Counted from the first letter of the stretch, positions 31,505 through 45,431 are shown. The stretch is DNA of 64,000 bases from Angiostrongylus vasorum (GCA_018806985.1 JADANN010000400.1:1291173-1355172); one strand, 5' to 3'. Translations and numbers: made by a program. The notes: generated from the letters alone by a model not told the origin.

Positions 31505-34380
31505 GAGCGATAATCTGGAATAACGCCTAACGTGCGTAAGACTGTGAAATAAGCGTTTCCCGAGCGGCAATCTGGAATAAGGCCTAACGTGAGCAAAACC
31601 GTGGAATAAGCGTTTTCCGAGAGATACTCTCGAATAACGCATAACGTGCACAAAACCGCGGAATAAGCGTTTTCCGAGAGATACTCTCGAATAACGCATA
31701 ACGTGCGCAAAACCGCGGAATAAGCGTTTTCCGAGAGATACTCTCGAATAACGCATAACGTGCGCAAAACCGCGGAATAAGCGTTTTCCGAGAGATACTC
31801 TCGAATAACGCATAACGTGCGCAAAACCGCGGAATAAGCGTTTTCCGAGAGATACTCTCGAATAACGCATAACGTGCACAAAACCGCGGAATAAGCGTTT
31901 TCCGAGAGATACTCTCGAATAACGCATAACGTGCACAAAACCGCGGAATAAGCGTTTTCCGAGAGATACTCTCGAATAACGCATAACGTGCACAAAACCG
32001 CGGAATAAGCGTTTTCCGAGAGATACTCTCGAATAACGCATAACGTGCACAAAACCGCGGAATAAGCGTTTTCCGAGAGATACTCTCGAATAACGCATAA
32101 CGTGCACAAAACCGCGGAATAAGCGTTTTCCGAGAGATACTCTCGAATAACGCATAACGTGCGCAAAACCGCGGAATAAGCGTTTTCCGAGAGATAACCC
32201 TCGAATAACGCATAACGTGCACAAAACCGCGGAATAAGCGTTTTCCGAGAGATACTCTCGAATAACGCATAACGTGCACAAAACCGCGGAATAAGCGTTT
32301 TCCGAGCGATACTCTCGAATAACGCATAACGTGCACAAAACCGCGGAATAAGCGTTTTCCGAGCGATACTCTCGAATAACGCATAACGTGCACAAAACCG
32401 CGGAATAAGCGTTTTCCGAGAGATACTCTCGAATAACGCATAACGTGCACAAAACCGCGGAATAAGCGTTTTCCGAGAGATACTCTCGAATAACGCATAA
32501 CGTGCACAAAACCGCGGAATAAGCGTTTTCCGAGAGATACTCTCGAATAACGCATAACGTGCGCAAAACCGCGGAATAAGCGTTTTCCGAGAGATACTCT
32601 CGAATAACGCATAACGTGCACAAAACCGCGGAATAAGCGTTTTCCGAGAGATACTCTCGAATAACGCATAACGTGCACAAAACCGCGGAAATAAGCGTTT
32701 TCCGAGCGATACTCTCGAATAACGCATAACGTGCACAAAACCGCGGAATAAGCGTTTTCCGAGAGATACTCTCGAATAACGCATAACGTGCGCAAAACCG
32801 CGGAATAAGCGTTTTCCGAGAGATACTCTCGAATAACGCATAACGTGCACAAAACCGCGGAATAAGCGTTTTCCGAGAGATACTCTCGAATAACGCATAA
32901 CGTGCGCAAAACCGCGGAATAAGCGTTTTCCGAGAGATACTCTCGAATAACGCATAACGTGCACAAAACCGCGGAATAAGCGTTTTCCGAGCGATACTCT
33001 CGAATAACGCATAACGTGCGCAAAACCGCGGAATAAGCGTTTTCCGAGAGATACTCTCGAATAACGCATAACGTGCGCAAAACCGCGGAATAAGCGTTTT
33101 CCGAGAGATACTCTCGAATAACGCATAACGTGCGCAAAACCGCGGAATAAGCGTTTTCCGAGAGATACTCTCGAATAACGCATAACGTGCACAAAACCGC
33201 GGAATAAGCGTTTTCCGAGAGATACTCTCGAATAACGCATAACGTGCACAAAACCGCGGAATAAGCGTTTTCCGAGAGATACTCTCGAATAACGCATAAC
33301 GTGCGCAAAACCGCGGAATAAGCGTTTTCCGAGAGATACTCTCGAATAACGCATAACGTGCGCAAAACCGCGGAATAAGCGTTTTCCGAGAGATACTCTC
33401 GAATAACGCATAACGTGCACAAAACCGCGGAATAAGCGTTTTCCGAGAGATACTCTCGAATAACGCATAACGTGCGCAAAACCGCGGAATAAGCGTTTTC
33501 CGAGCGATACCTCGAATAACGCATAACGTGCGCAAAACCGCGGAATAAGCGTTTTCCGAGCGATACTCTCGAATAACGCATAACGTGCGCAAAACCGCGG
33601 AATAAGCGTTTTCCGAGAGATACTCTCGAATAACGCATAACGTGCGCAAAACCGCGGAATAAGCGTTTTCCGAGCAGATACTCTCGAATAACGCATAACG
33701 TGCACAAAACCGCGGAATAAGCGTTTTCCGAGCGATAACTCTCGAATAACGCATAACGTGCACAAAACCGCGGAATAAGCGTTTTCCGAGAGATACTCTC
33801 GAATAACGCATAACGTGCGCAAAACCGCGGAATAAGCGTTTTCCGAGAGATAACCCTCGAATAACGCATAACGTGCGCAAAACCGCGGAATAAGCGTTTT
33901 CCGAGAGATACTCTCGAATAACGCATAACGTGCGCAAAACCGCGGAATAAGCGTTTTCCGAGAGATACCCTCGAATAACGCATAACGTGCGCAAAACCGC
34001 GGAATAAGCGTTTTCCGAGCGATAACTCTCGAATAACGCATAACGTGCACAAAACCGCGGAATAAGCGTTTTCCGAGCGATACCCTCGAATAACGCATAA
34101 CGTGCGCAAAACCGCGGAATAAGCGTTTTCCGAGAGATAACCTCGAATAACGCATAACGTGCGCAAAACCGCGGAATAAGCGTTTTCCGAGAGATAACTC
34201 TCGAATAACGCATAACGTGCACAAAACCGCGGAATAAGCGTTTTCCGAGAGATACTCTCGAATAACGCATAACGTGCGCAAAACCGCGGAATAAGCGTTT
34301 TCCGAGAGATAACCTCGAATAACGCATAACGTGCACAAAACCGCGGAATAAGCGTTTTCCGAGCGATAACTCTCGAATAA
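31505..34380. repeat. 57-bp satellite, homogeneous domain
   Basis: After about two diverged edge units, roughly 48 units follow each other at exactly 57 bp (for instance ATACTCTCG at 31,624 and 31,681). Units are nearly identical, differing mainly at one A/G site (GTGCACAAAA or GTGCGCAAAA), and from about 33.5 kb also by AGAGATA or AGCGATA and TACTCTCG or TAACCCTCG. Each unit carries CCGCGG and, in this domain, the perfect dyad CGAGAG-ATA-CTCTCG. Because 57 is 19 codons, the minus strand stays open in all three frames, giving frames of about 960-1,070 codons; these are a periodicity effect. Confidence 0.97.
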
Positions 34381-37300
34381 CGCCTAACGTGGGCAAAACC
34401 GCGGAATAAGCGTTTTCCGAGCGATAACCCTCGAATAACGCATAACGTGCGCAAAACCGCGGAATAAGCGTTTTCCGAGCGATAACTCTGGAATAACGCA
34501 TAACGTGCGCAAAACCGCGGAATAAGCGTTTTCCGAGAGATAACCTGGAATAACGCCTAACGTGGTCAAAACCGCGAAATAAGCGTTTTCCGAGCGATAA
34601 CTCTCGAATAACGCCTAACGTGCGCAAAACCGCGGAATAAGCGTTTTCCGAGAGATAACCTGGAATAACGCATAACGTGGGCAAAATCCGCGGAATAAGC
34701 GTTTTCCGAGCGATAACCTGGAATAACGCATAACGTGCGCAAAACCGCGGAATAAGCGTTTTCCGAGAGATAACCTGGAATAACGCCTAACGTGCGTCAA
34801 AACCGCGGAATAAGCGTTTTCCGAGCGATAACCTGGAATAACGCCTAACGTGCGCAAAACCGCGGAATAAGCGTTTTCCCGAGCGATAACCCTGGAATAA
34901 CGCATAACGTGCGCAAAACCGCGGAATAAGCGTTTTCCGAGAGATAACCTGGAATAACGCCTAACGTGGGCAAAACCGCGGAATAAGCGTTTTCCGAGCG
35001 ATAACCCTGGAATAACGCATAACGTGCGCAAAACCGCGGAATAAGCGTTTTCCGAGAGATAATCTGGAATAACGCCTAACGTGCGTCAAAACCGCGAAAT
35101 AAGCGTTTCCCGAGCGACAATCTGGAATAACGCCTAACGTGAGCAAAACCGCGGAATAAGCGTATTCCGAGAGATAACCTGGAATAACGCATAACGTGCG
35201 CAAAACCGCGGAATAAGCGTTTTCCGAGAGATAACCTGGAATAACGCCTAACGTGGGTCAAAACCGCGAAATAAGCGTTTTCCCGAGCGATAACCTGGAA
35301 TAACGCCTAACGTGAGCAAAACCGCGGAATAAGCGTATTCCGAGAGATAACCTGGAATAACGCTTAACGTGGGCAAAACCGCGGAATAAGCGTTTTGCCG
35401 AGCGATAACCTGGAATAACGCATAACGTGCGCAAAACCAGAGTTTTCCGATAGATAACCTGGTATAACGCCTAACGTTGTCAAAACCGCGAATTAAGGGT
35501 TTCCCGAGCGATAACCTGGAATAACGCCTAACGTGAGCAAAACCGCGGAATAAGCGTATTCCGAGAGATAACCTGGAATAACGCATAACGTGCGCAAAAC
35601 CAGAGCGTTTTCCGAGAGATAACCTGGAATAACGCCTAACGTGTGTCAAAACCGCGGAAATAAGCGTTTTCCCGAGCGATAACCTGGAATAACGCCTAAC
35701 GTGAGCAAAACCGCGGAATAAGCGTTTTCCGAGCGATAACCTGGAATAACGCATAACGTGCGCAAAACCAGAGTTTTCCGAGAGATAACCTGGTATAACG
35801 CCTAACGTTGTCAAAACCGCGAAATTAAGGGTTTCCCGAGCGATAACCTGGAATAACGCCTAACGTGAGCAAAACCGCGGAATAAGCGTTTTCCGAGCGA
35901 TAACCTGGAATAACGCCTAACGTGGGCAAAATCCGCGGAATAAGCGTTTTGCCGAGCGATAACCTGGAATAACGCATAACGTGCGCAAAACCAGAGTTTT
36001 CCGATAGATAACCTGGTATAACGCCTAACGTTGTCAAAACCGCGAATTAAGGGTTTCCCGAGCGATAACCTGGAATAATGCCTAACGTGAGCAAAACCGC
36101 GGAATAAGCGTTTTCCGAGCGATAACCTGGAATAACGCCTAATGTGGGCAAATCCGCGGAATAAGCGTTTGCCGAGCGATAACCTGGAATAACGCATAAC
36201 GTGCGCAAAACCAGAGTTTTCCCGAGAGATAACCTGGTATAACGCCTAACGTGGTCAAAACCGCGAAATAAGCGTTTTCCGAGCGATAACCTGGAATAAC
36301 GCCTAACGTGGGCAAAACCGCGGAATAAGCGTTTTCCCGAGCGATAACCTGGAATAACGCCTAACGTGGGCAAAACCGCGGAATAAGCGTTTGCCGAGCG
36401 ATAACCTGGAATAACGCATAACGTGCGCAAAACCAGAGTTTTCCGATAGATAACCTGGTATAACGCCTAACGTTGTCAAAACCGCGAATTAAGGGTTTCC
36501 CGAGCGATAACCTGGAATAATGCCTAACGTGAGCAAAACCGCGGAATAAGCGTATTCCGAGAGATAACCTGGAATAACGCCTAACGTGGGCAAATCCGCG
36601 GAATAAGCGTTTTGCCGAGCGATAACCTGGAATAACGCATAACGTGCGCAAAACCAGAGTTTTCCGAGAGATAACCTGGTATAACGCCTAACGTTGTCAA
36701 AACCGCGAATTAAGGGTTTCCCGAGCGATAATCTGGAATAACGCCTAACGTGCGCAAAACCGCGGAATAAGCGTTTTCCCGAGCGATAACCTGGAATAAC
36801 GCCTAACGTGAGCAAAACCGCGGAATAAGCGTTTTCCGAGCGATAACCTGGAATAACGCCTAACGTGGGCAAATCCGCGGAATAAGCGTTTTCCGAGCGA
36901 TAACCTGGAATAACGCATAACGTGCGCAAAACCAGAGTTTTCCGATAGATAACCTGGTATAACGCCTAACGTTGTCAAAACCGCGAATTAAGGGTTTCCC
37001 GAGCGATAACCTGGAATAATGCCTAACGTGAGCAAAACCGCGGAATAAGCGTATTCCGAGAGATAACCTGGAATAACGCCTAACGTGGGCAAAACCGCGG
37101 AATAAGCGTTTGCCGAGCGATAACCTGGAATAACGCCTAACGTGGGCAAAACCGCGGAATAAGCGTTTCCCGAGCGATAACCTGGAATAACGCCTAACGT
37201 GGGCAAAACCGCGGAATAAGCGTTTTCCGAGCGATAACCTGGAATAACGCCTAATGTGGGCAAAATCCGCGGAATAAGCGTTTTCCGAGCGATAACCTGG

Positions 37301-40300
37301 AATAACGCCTAACGTGCGCAAAACCGCGGAATAAGCGTTTTCCCGAGCGATAACCTGGAATAACGCCTAATGTGGGCAAAACCGCGGAATAAGCGTTTGC
37401 CGAGCGATAACCTGGAATAACGCCTAACGTGAGCAAAACCGCGGAATAAGCGTATTCCGAGAGATAACCTGGAATAACGCCTAATGTGGGCAAAATCCGC
37501 GGAATAAGCGTTTTGCCGAGCGATAACCTGGAATAACGCATAACGTGCGCAAAACCAGAGTTTTCCGATAGATAACCTGGTATAACGCCTAACGTGTGTC
37601 AAAACCGCGAATTAAGGGTTTCCCGAGCGATAACCTGGAATAATGCCTAACGTGAGCAAAACCGCGGAATAAGCGTATTCCGAGAGATAACCTGGAATAA
37701 CGCCTAATGTGGGCAAATCCGCGGAATAAGCGTTTTCCGAGCGATAACCTGGAATAACGCCTAATGTGGGCAAAACCGCGGAATAAGCGTTTGCCGAGCG
37801 ATAACCTGGAATAACGCATAACGTGCGCAAAACCAGAGTTTTCCGAGAGATAAACTGGTATAACGCCTAACGTGGTCAAAACCGCGAAATAATCGTTCTC
37901 CGAGCGATAATCTGGAATAACGCCTAACGTGCGTAAGACTGTGAAATAAGCGTTTCCCGAGCGGCAATCTGGAATAAGGCCTAACGTGAGCAAAACCGCG
38001 GAATAAGCGTTTTGCCGAGCGATAACCTGGAATAACGCATAACGTGCGCAAAACCAGAGTTTTCCGAGAGATAAACTGGTATAACGCCTAACATGGTCAA
38101 ATACCGCGAATTAAGGGTTTCCCGAGCGATAACCTGGAATAATGCCTAACGTGAGCAAAACCGCGGAATAAGCGTATTCCGAGAGATAACCTGGAATAAC
38201 GCCTAACGTGGGCAAAATCCGCGGAATAAGCGTTTTCCGAGCGATAACCTGGAATAACGCGCTAACGTGCGCAAAACAGCGTGAAATAAGCGTTTTCCCG
38301 AGCGATAAATCTGGAATAACGCCTAACGTGAGCAAAACCGCGGAATAAGCGTATTGCAGAGAGATAACCTGGAATAACGCCTAATGTGGGCAAATCCGCG
38401 GAATAAGCGTTTTCCGAGCGATAACCTGGAATAACGCCTAATGTGGGCAAATCCGCGGAATAAGCGTTTGCCGAGCGATAACCTGGAATAACGCATAACG
38501 TGCGCAAAACCAGAGTTTTCCGAGAGATAAACTGGTATAACGCCTAACATGGTCAATACCGCGAATTAAGCGTTTCCCGAGCGATAACCTGGAATAATGC
38601 CTAACGTGAGCAAAACCGCGGAATAAGCGTATTCCGAGAGATAACCTGGAATAACGCCTAACGTGGGCAAATCCGCGGAATAAGCGTTTTCCGAGCGATA
38701 ACCTGGAATAACGCCTAATGTGGGCAAAACCGCGGAATAAGCGTTTTCCGAGCGATAACCTGGAATAACGCCTAATGTGGGCAAATCCGCGGAATAAGCG
38801 TTTTGCCGAGCGATAACCTGGAATAACGCATAACGTGCGCAAAACCAGAGTTTTCCGAGAGATAAACTGGTATAACGCCTAACATGGTCAATACCGCGAA
38901 ATAATCGTTCTCCGAGCGATAATCTGGAATAACGCCTAACGTGCGTAAGACTGTGAAATAAGCGTTTCCCGAGCGATAACCTGGAATAACGCCTAACGTG
39001 AGCAAAACCGCGGAATAAGCGTTTTCCGAGCGATAACCTGGAATAACGCCTAACGTGCGCAAAACCGCGGAATAAGCGTTTGCCCGAGCGATAACCTGGA
39101 ATAACGCCTAACGTGGGCAAATCCGCGGAATAAGCGTTTTCCGAGCGATAACCTGGAATAACGCATAACGTGCGCAAAACCAGAGTTTTCCGATAGATAA
39201 CCTGGTATAACGCCTAACGTTGTCAAAACCGCGAATTAAGGGTTTCCCGAGCGATAACCTGGAATAATGCCTAACGTGAGCAAAACCGCGGAATAAGCGT
39301 ATTCCGAGAGATAACCTGGAATAACGCCTAACGTGGGCAAAACCGCGGAATGATCGTTTTCCGAGCAGATAACCTGGAATAACGCCTAACGTGGGCAAAA
39401 CCGCGAAATAAGCGTTTCCCGAGCGATAACCTGGAATAATGCCTAACGTGAGCAAAACCAGCGGAATAAGCGTATTCCGAGAGATAACCTGGAATAACGC
39501 TTAACGTGGGCAAATCCGCGGAATAAGCGTTTTCCGAGCGATAACCTGGAATAACGCCTAACGTGGGCAAAACCGCGGAATAAGCGTTTTCCGAGCGATA
39601 ACCTGGAATAACGCCTAACGTGGGCAAAACCGCGAAATAAGCGTTTTCCGAGCAGATAACCTGGAATAACGCCTAACGTGGGCAAAACCGCGGAATAAGC
39701 GTTTTCCCGAGCGATAACCTGGAATAACGCATAACGTGCGCAAAACCGCAGAATAAGCGTTTTCCGAGAGATAACCTGGAATAACGCCTAACGTGGGTCA
39801 AATACCGCGAAATAAGCGTTTTCCCGAGCGATAACCTGGAATAACGCCTAACGTGGGCAAAACCGCGGAATAAGCGTTTGCCGAGCGATAACCTGGAATA
39901 ACGCTTAACGTGGGCAAATCCGCGGAATAAGCGTTTTCCGAGCGATAACCTGGAATAACGCATAACGTGCGCAAAACCAGAGGGTTTTCCGAGAGATAAC
40001 CTGGTATAACGCCTAACGTTGTCAAAACCGCGAATTAAGGGTTTCCCGAGCGATAACCTGGAATAATGCCTAACGTGAGCAAAACCGCGGAATAAGCGTA
40101 TTCCGAGAGATAACCTGGAATAACGCCTAACGTGGGCAAAACCGCGGAATAAGCGTTTTCCGAGCGATAACCTGGAATAACGCCTAACGTGCGCAAAACC
40201 GCGGAATAAGCGTTTTCCCGAGCGATAACCTGGAATAACGCCTAACGTGAGCAAAACCGCGGAATAAGCGTTTTCCGAGAGATAACCTGGAATAACGCCT

Positions 40301-41379
40301 AACGTGGGCAAAACCGCGGAATAAGCGTTTTCCGAGCGATAACCTGGAATAACGCGTAACGTGGGCAAAACCGCGGAATAAGCGTTTTCCGAGCGATAAC
40401 CTGGAATAACGCCTAACGTGCGCAAAGATCCGTGAAATAAGCGTTTTCCCGAGCGGCAATCTGGAATAAGGCCTAACGTGAGCAAAACCGCGGAATAAGC
40501 GTATTGCGAGCGATAACCTGGAATAACGCCTAATGTGGGCAAAATCCGCGCAATAAGCGTTTTCCGAGCGATAACCTGGAATAACGCCTAATGTGGGCAA
40601 ATCCGCGGAATAAGCGTTTTGCCGAGCGATAACCTGGAATAACGCATAACGTGGGCAAATCCGCGGAATAAGCGTTTTCCGAGCGATAACCTGGAATAAC
40701 GCCTAATGTGGGCAAATCCGCGGAATAAGCGTATTCCGAGAGATAACCTGGAATAACGCATAACGTGCGCAAAACCAGAGTTTTCCGAGAGATAACCTGG
40801 TATAACGCCTAACGTGGTCAAAACCGCGAATTAAGGGTTTCCCGAGCGATAACCTGGAATAATGCCTAACGTGAGCAAAACCGCGGAATAAGCGTATTCC
40901 GAGCGATAACCTGGAATAACGCATAACGTGCGCAAAACCAGAGTTTTTCCGAGCGATAACCTGGAATAACGCCTAACGTTGTCAAAACCGCGAATTAAGG
41001 GTTTCCCGAGCGATAACCTGGAATAATGCCTAACGTGAGCAAAACCGCGGAATAAGCGTATTCCGAGAGATAACCTGGAATAACGCTTAACGTGGGCAAA
41101 TCCGCGGAATAAGCGTTTTCCGAGCGATAACCTGGAATAACGCATAACGTGCGCAAAACCAGGGTTTTTCCGATAGATAACCTGGTATAACGCCTAACGT
41201 TGTCAAAACCGCGAATTAAGGGTTTCCCGAGCGATAACCTGGAATAATGCCTAACGTGAGCAAAACCGCGGAATAAGCGTATTCCGAGAGATAACCTGGA
41301 ATAACGCCTAATGTGGGCAAATCCGCGGAATAAGCGTTTTGCCGAGCGATAACCTGGAATAACGCATAACGTGCGCAAA
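34381..41379. repeat. 57-bp satellite, diverged domain with higher-order repeat
   Basis: Units now read GATAACCTGGAATAACGCCT, with GGGCAAAA or GAGCAAAA, and lack the dyad. A shortened unit (CCAGAGTTTTCC in place of the CCGCGGAATAAGCG segment, 8 bp shorter) recurs at about 35,437, 35,768, 35,991, 36,211, 36,433, 36,653 and 36,932. Spacings are near 220 bp (4 x 57 - 8) and then about 279, so blocks of four or five monomers form a higher-order repeat. The shortened unit is followed by characteristic CGCGAATTAAGGG and AATAATGCC units. The array stops at GTGCGCAAA, 41,379. Confidence 0.95.
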
Positions 41380-43824
41380 TCAGTTTGGTCTGGTTGCTAC
41401 ATAACTTCTTTCTGTTTGTGTTGTTTAATTTGAAACTGTTCTCGTCACAGCGGTAATAATCCTAATCGTAGTCACAATTATAGTCGATACGATAAGCACC
41501 TAATCATAGTATTAGTTAACAGTCGACCCGTCTTCACTTTTCAGTTGTGGGAATACCAGTAGAAGCTCAATTTTGATGCCGATTCTCTGGATGGACAAGA
41601 TTGTTTTCTCTCGTTTCGATAGTCGTTCTAGAGTTCTCCCAAGTTCCCACTCTTTGCCAGGTAGTAACTACGTTGCTGCTAGGGTTGCAGTGATTTTTAG
41701 TACTGGTTGGATAGAAACGACAATTTCTGTCCGCAGTTGGGAGTAAGCCGCGGCTGTATATCGCAATTCGACATCCATGGGCATCCCTCAAGAACGACGA
41801 GGAAATACTAGTGAAAACGTTCTAAATACTGAATAGTAGTCTAGTTTGCAAGTCTTTATGGGTTAGACGGTACTTGGAACATTCTTGGAAAATTGACACG
41901 CCTCTGTTAACAAATGATGCTGTCACCTGTTCATCTTCTGTTCGTTTCGTTTCCTCGGTTTTGGTCGCTTATCGCGTGAAACATACCATACCTTTTGAAT
42001 TCATTGCACTCTCTGTCCGATATTTGTGCTGTTTAGATGAAAAACTCGAATTTTGTTAAAGTCACTAAGAATTCAAGGAACTAAGTAGGTATCTTTTTGT
42101 CAGTTTCACCTTATTGTATACCTTATTTGTATCTATGTTTTAGAATATTGGTTGAAAGACGCCTGGTTTCTTAACTTGCTAGCTCTAATTAACGTGAGCT
42201 TTTGTATTTATGCTCGAACTCTGCAACATCGGATCGCTTAGCTCGACATTTAGAACAGTGTGACAAGTGAGTTGTCTAAGTGTGAATTTCTTCCTCTTGC
42301 GTTGCTCCATTCTAGGCTGTTTTTTGATCCTATTAGTAGTCATGGCGTATGTAGCGCAAAAGTGCTTTATCACCCACAGCTTTTAGTTCGATTCTACGCT
42401 ACTGGCTCACCAAACCCTGCTTGTGCTACTATTTACCAATTAAGGTCCAGCATGAGTTGATTTCCACTCAAAAATTGCAGATTTGACGCGCTCTGAAGCT
42501 TCGAACAATGCATCTCTACTCAGGATGAGCTTGACTAATTGAAATAGAAGCTGTTAGAATTTACAGGTCTTCTCCACTAACATGCGATATCTCCGATTCT
42601 ACCGAGATGAAATCGTGATTTTGTGGAGCTTGGAAATCGCACTTTTGTCACTTTTTTCGTCGAAGGTCGTGTTTCAAAAATCCAAGCAATTGCGCAAGCG
42701 CCATTTAGTCCGTTATAACACAATGGCTTCTACAAATGCGTCGTTGATGCTTATGTCTTCTGGGATCCGGTCAGGATTTAAATTTTGCTTGTGTTTTTTT
42801 CTGAAGTTTCTATGTTAATGGATTTGAAGTTAAATAGCAGTGTGCAAGACGATCACGTATTCACCTCCTCAAATCTTCTACTTACCGAGAAGTTATTACC
42901 ACGTTGCGAAAAAGCCAGCTACGGACTTTAAGTGTTAAAGAAGGTCTGACTCTTAACGAAGAATTTTCTCAATTCCCAATTCAGTCCACTTTTCGATTAA
43001 CTGGTTAGTGGTGAATGTCCGGTGTTTAACTGTTATTAGGTGCGTTTACTATCGTAGAATTTAATTTGTTATAGTGTCATACAATAAGCCGCTCAATAGA
43101 TGTTTATTGTGGACAGGCTGTCGATTTCTTTGACAGCTCTGAATAGTAGTGCGTTCATCGTGACCGGAGTTGCTTTTTGCTGAACCTTTCTTGAAATCCT
43201 TTGTTTCCTAGGGGTAATCATCGAACCTCGTTAGGATCAGTGACCTTTCCATAGGTTTCAGTTTCGAAGAATGATCAAGCACGCTCAAGTACAAAGGCGG
43301 GCTGTGACCTTTTAACAGTTTCCGTCATATTTCTTGAACATATCGAAAAATCGAACCGGCCAACAAAATGCACTATGTGTTGTTATTGTAGCTTCAGTTA
43401 GAAATTTTACAGCCTATGGAAGGCGGTAAGGGGACATCACGGGATAAAATATGATATAAGACTGGTGGTCTGCTAAGAATTTGCATGTTCGGTTTCATTT
43501 CTTCACATTTTCTTTCGCTATTATTGAAGCGTTTTGTAGTTTGTAATGAGTACATAGGAAAGAATGAAATTTTTGCCTTCTCTGTTGTCGAAATTCTTTA
43601 TAATGAAGCGACCTTCTCTTTCTCAAGTATGAAATGTTGTACGAAAACACTCCATTTTACTCCGAACACCTGATCGATAAATACGTAAAGGTTGTGAGTC
43701 CTCAGCTTCGCCCATACAAGTATGGTCATCTTGAATGTAGTAGATATGCATATGTTTATGTTTATATATCACTTTATCACCATTGTTTCATTACTGGTAA
43801 TCATTTTAGTTCCTCGTTCGTCAG
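41380..43824. other. Region between satellite and kinase relic
   Basis: 41,660-41,815 resembles a worn Rep-A head (GATAGAAACGACAATTTCTG; CTGTATATCGCAATTCGACA). The rest shows no kinase N-lobe, HRD or DFG exon and no other recognised feature, although upstream kinase exons would be expected here. Confidence 0.4.
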
Positions 43825-44139
43825 GATATGCTTGATTTCCCCGATGAGGATGTTGACGGGACAATATATGAAGAGGCGAAGGATTTGATACGAAGGTTGA
43901 TTTGTCCTAGAGAGTTATGGCGTTTGGTGTTTGTTTGACATAAATGTATGCTCAATACGGAAGTCGGTTTTAGGTCTGTCTTGCAAAGATGGTTTTGCTG
44001 ACTTCCGTGATCATCCAGTTTTTTTGGTGGCCTAGATCAGGCACTAACACGTGACTGTGAGTGTGACAGGCTTCTTCCATAATTAGTGTGTTGTGAAACA
44101 GCGTTCATGCTTTTCAATCAAACATTATTGCCATATTCC

Positions 44140-44520
44140 TCCCAACGGTTCACCACCTCATCGTGGCTCGGGAGGTGTTCCTGGGTGTCGGAATGCGATG
44201 TAAAGCGAGAGGATTCATCCCCTGGCGTGGTCTCACAAGCTAAGGAGTCCGGCATTTCCATTAAGAAGCCTAGCTAAGAGTAAACCAATACCAGCATCCG
44301 CCGCCCTCCTGGTATAAAAAGTCGCATGGTGGCAAATTTTCCCTCTGATCCACAAAGTCTGCCACTACCTGTGGTGATGAAGAGCTGAAGTAGACTTTAG
44401 CCATACTGACCTTGCGGTTCCAGGGAACCACAATGGCTTAATCAGCAAATCTCCAGAAATTGGAGATTATGCTGAGGCCGGCACAACCAGTGAGGACGGG
44501 CCATTCAAGTGTCAAGTATC
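44140..44520 (+). repeat. Rep-A copy within the kinase relic
   Basis: CCCAACGGTTCACCACCTCA through GCTAAGAGTAAACCAATACC to GGACGGGCCATTCAAGTG, with a CAAGTATCAA tail. Confidence 0.85.
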
Positions 44521-45431
44521 AACTATTGCCATATTTACTCTTGTATCTTTCTTCGCTTTATTTAATGTTTTTAGCCGATCCTCCTTACCATCCAGAAGTA
44601 TCCAGTCCAACGAATAGATGAAATTTTGAAGTTGGTGTATGTGAAGATGATTTCACACCTTGTGTGAGTGTTAAATCAGTTGCTTTCCTTTAGCTCTCAT
44701 CGCATCACCGTAATCACCAGTTGATTTTAGGAGACTCAACTTCCTTGCGTTACTCTGCTTCTACGGCTCATCGTCTTCTATTCATTAGTTTTTACGTACC
44801 CCTGTGGAAGGTGAGCCGCTTTCGAATTCCGTTTGTTGGAATCTACGGTTTCACAGTTGGTTTACGTGAACTTCTCTGGCTCTTAGTTTATACAGCCTTT
44901 GTGAAGGGTTTGTCTATTCGAATAAGTGGTATTCTAAAGTTTGCTCTTTGACGCTAAGTCACTGGACGATTGTTCGTCGAGTGATTTCGTTGCAATCGGT
45001 GAATCGCATACAGCTGGATCTGTAGCTTACGGCAAGAGATTAAAACAATCAGAAGTCGGAAGCAACGAGTTGATGAGGAAGTGTCACGGTTTACTTATTA
45101 CTTGTTGTTTCTATTTACGTACACGGTGGTTGGCTTTACTCTTGTTGTTGCTTGGTGCAATATTTGATCTATCGAACAGCCAGTTTTTTGTTTTCAGAAG
45201 CAAGTTAGTTTATCCAGTCGCTTTCTGGCGAGCTTCGTCCGTATGGAGAGAAAAACCGCCATGCTGGAATTCTCTCACAAGAGGATAAAAATGAAGGCAG
45301 CTGCTTGAAGACAACCAAGTGGGCACTAGGCTATAATCTTTGTTCAAACTCCAACTAGGTACCTTCCTTACACGAAGTCAGTCAGTTGGTTGCTATAATG
45401 CTACATAATTTATTGCTCGTGGTCCAAGAAC

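Noticed and set aside
31453..41378. Long minus-strand ORFs of up to 1,074 codons and dozens of shorter ones as repeat-protein genes
   Set aside because: They are the same 57-bp satellite read in three frames at once; frame length follows from 57 being divisible by three. No start context, splice sites or non-repeat coding sequence.
31505..41379. CRISPR array
   Set aside because: Units are contiguous with no unique spacers, and the surroundings are eukaryotic.
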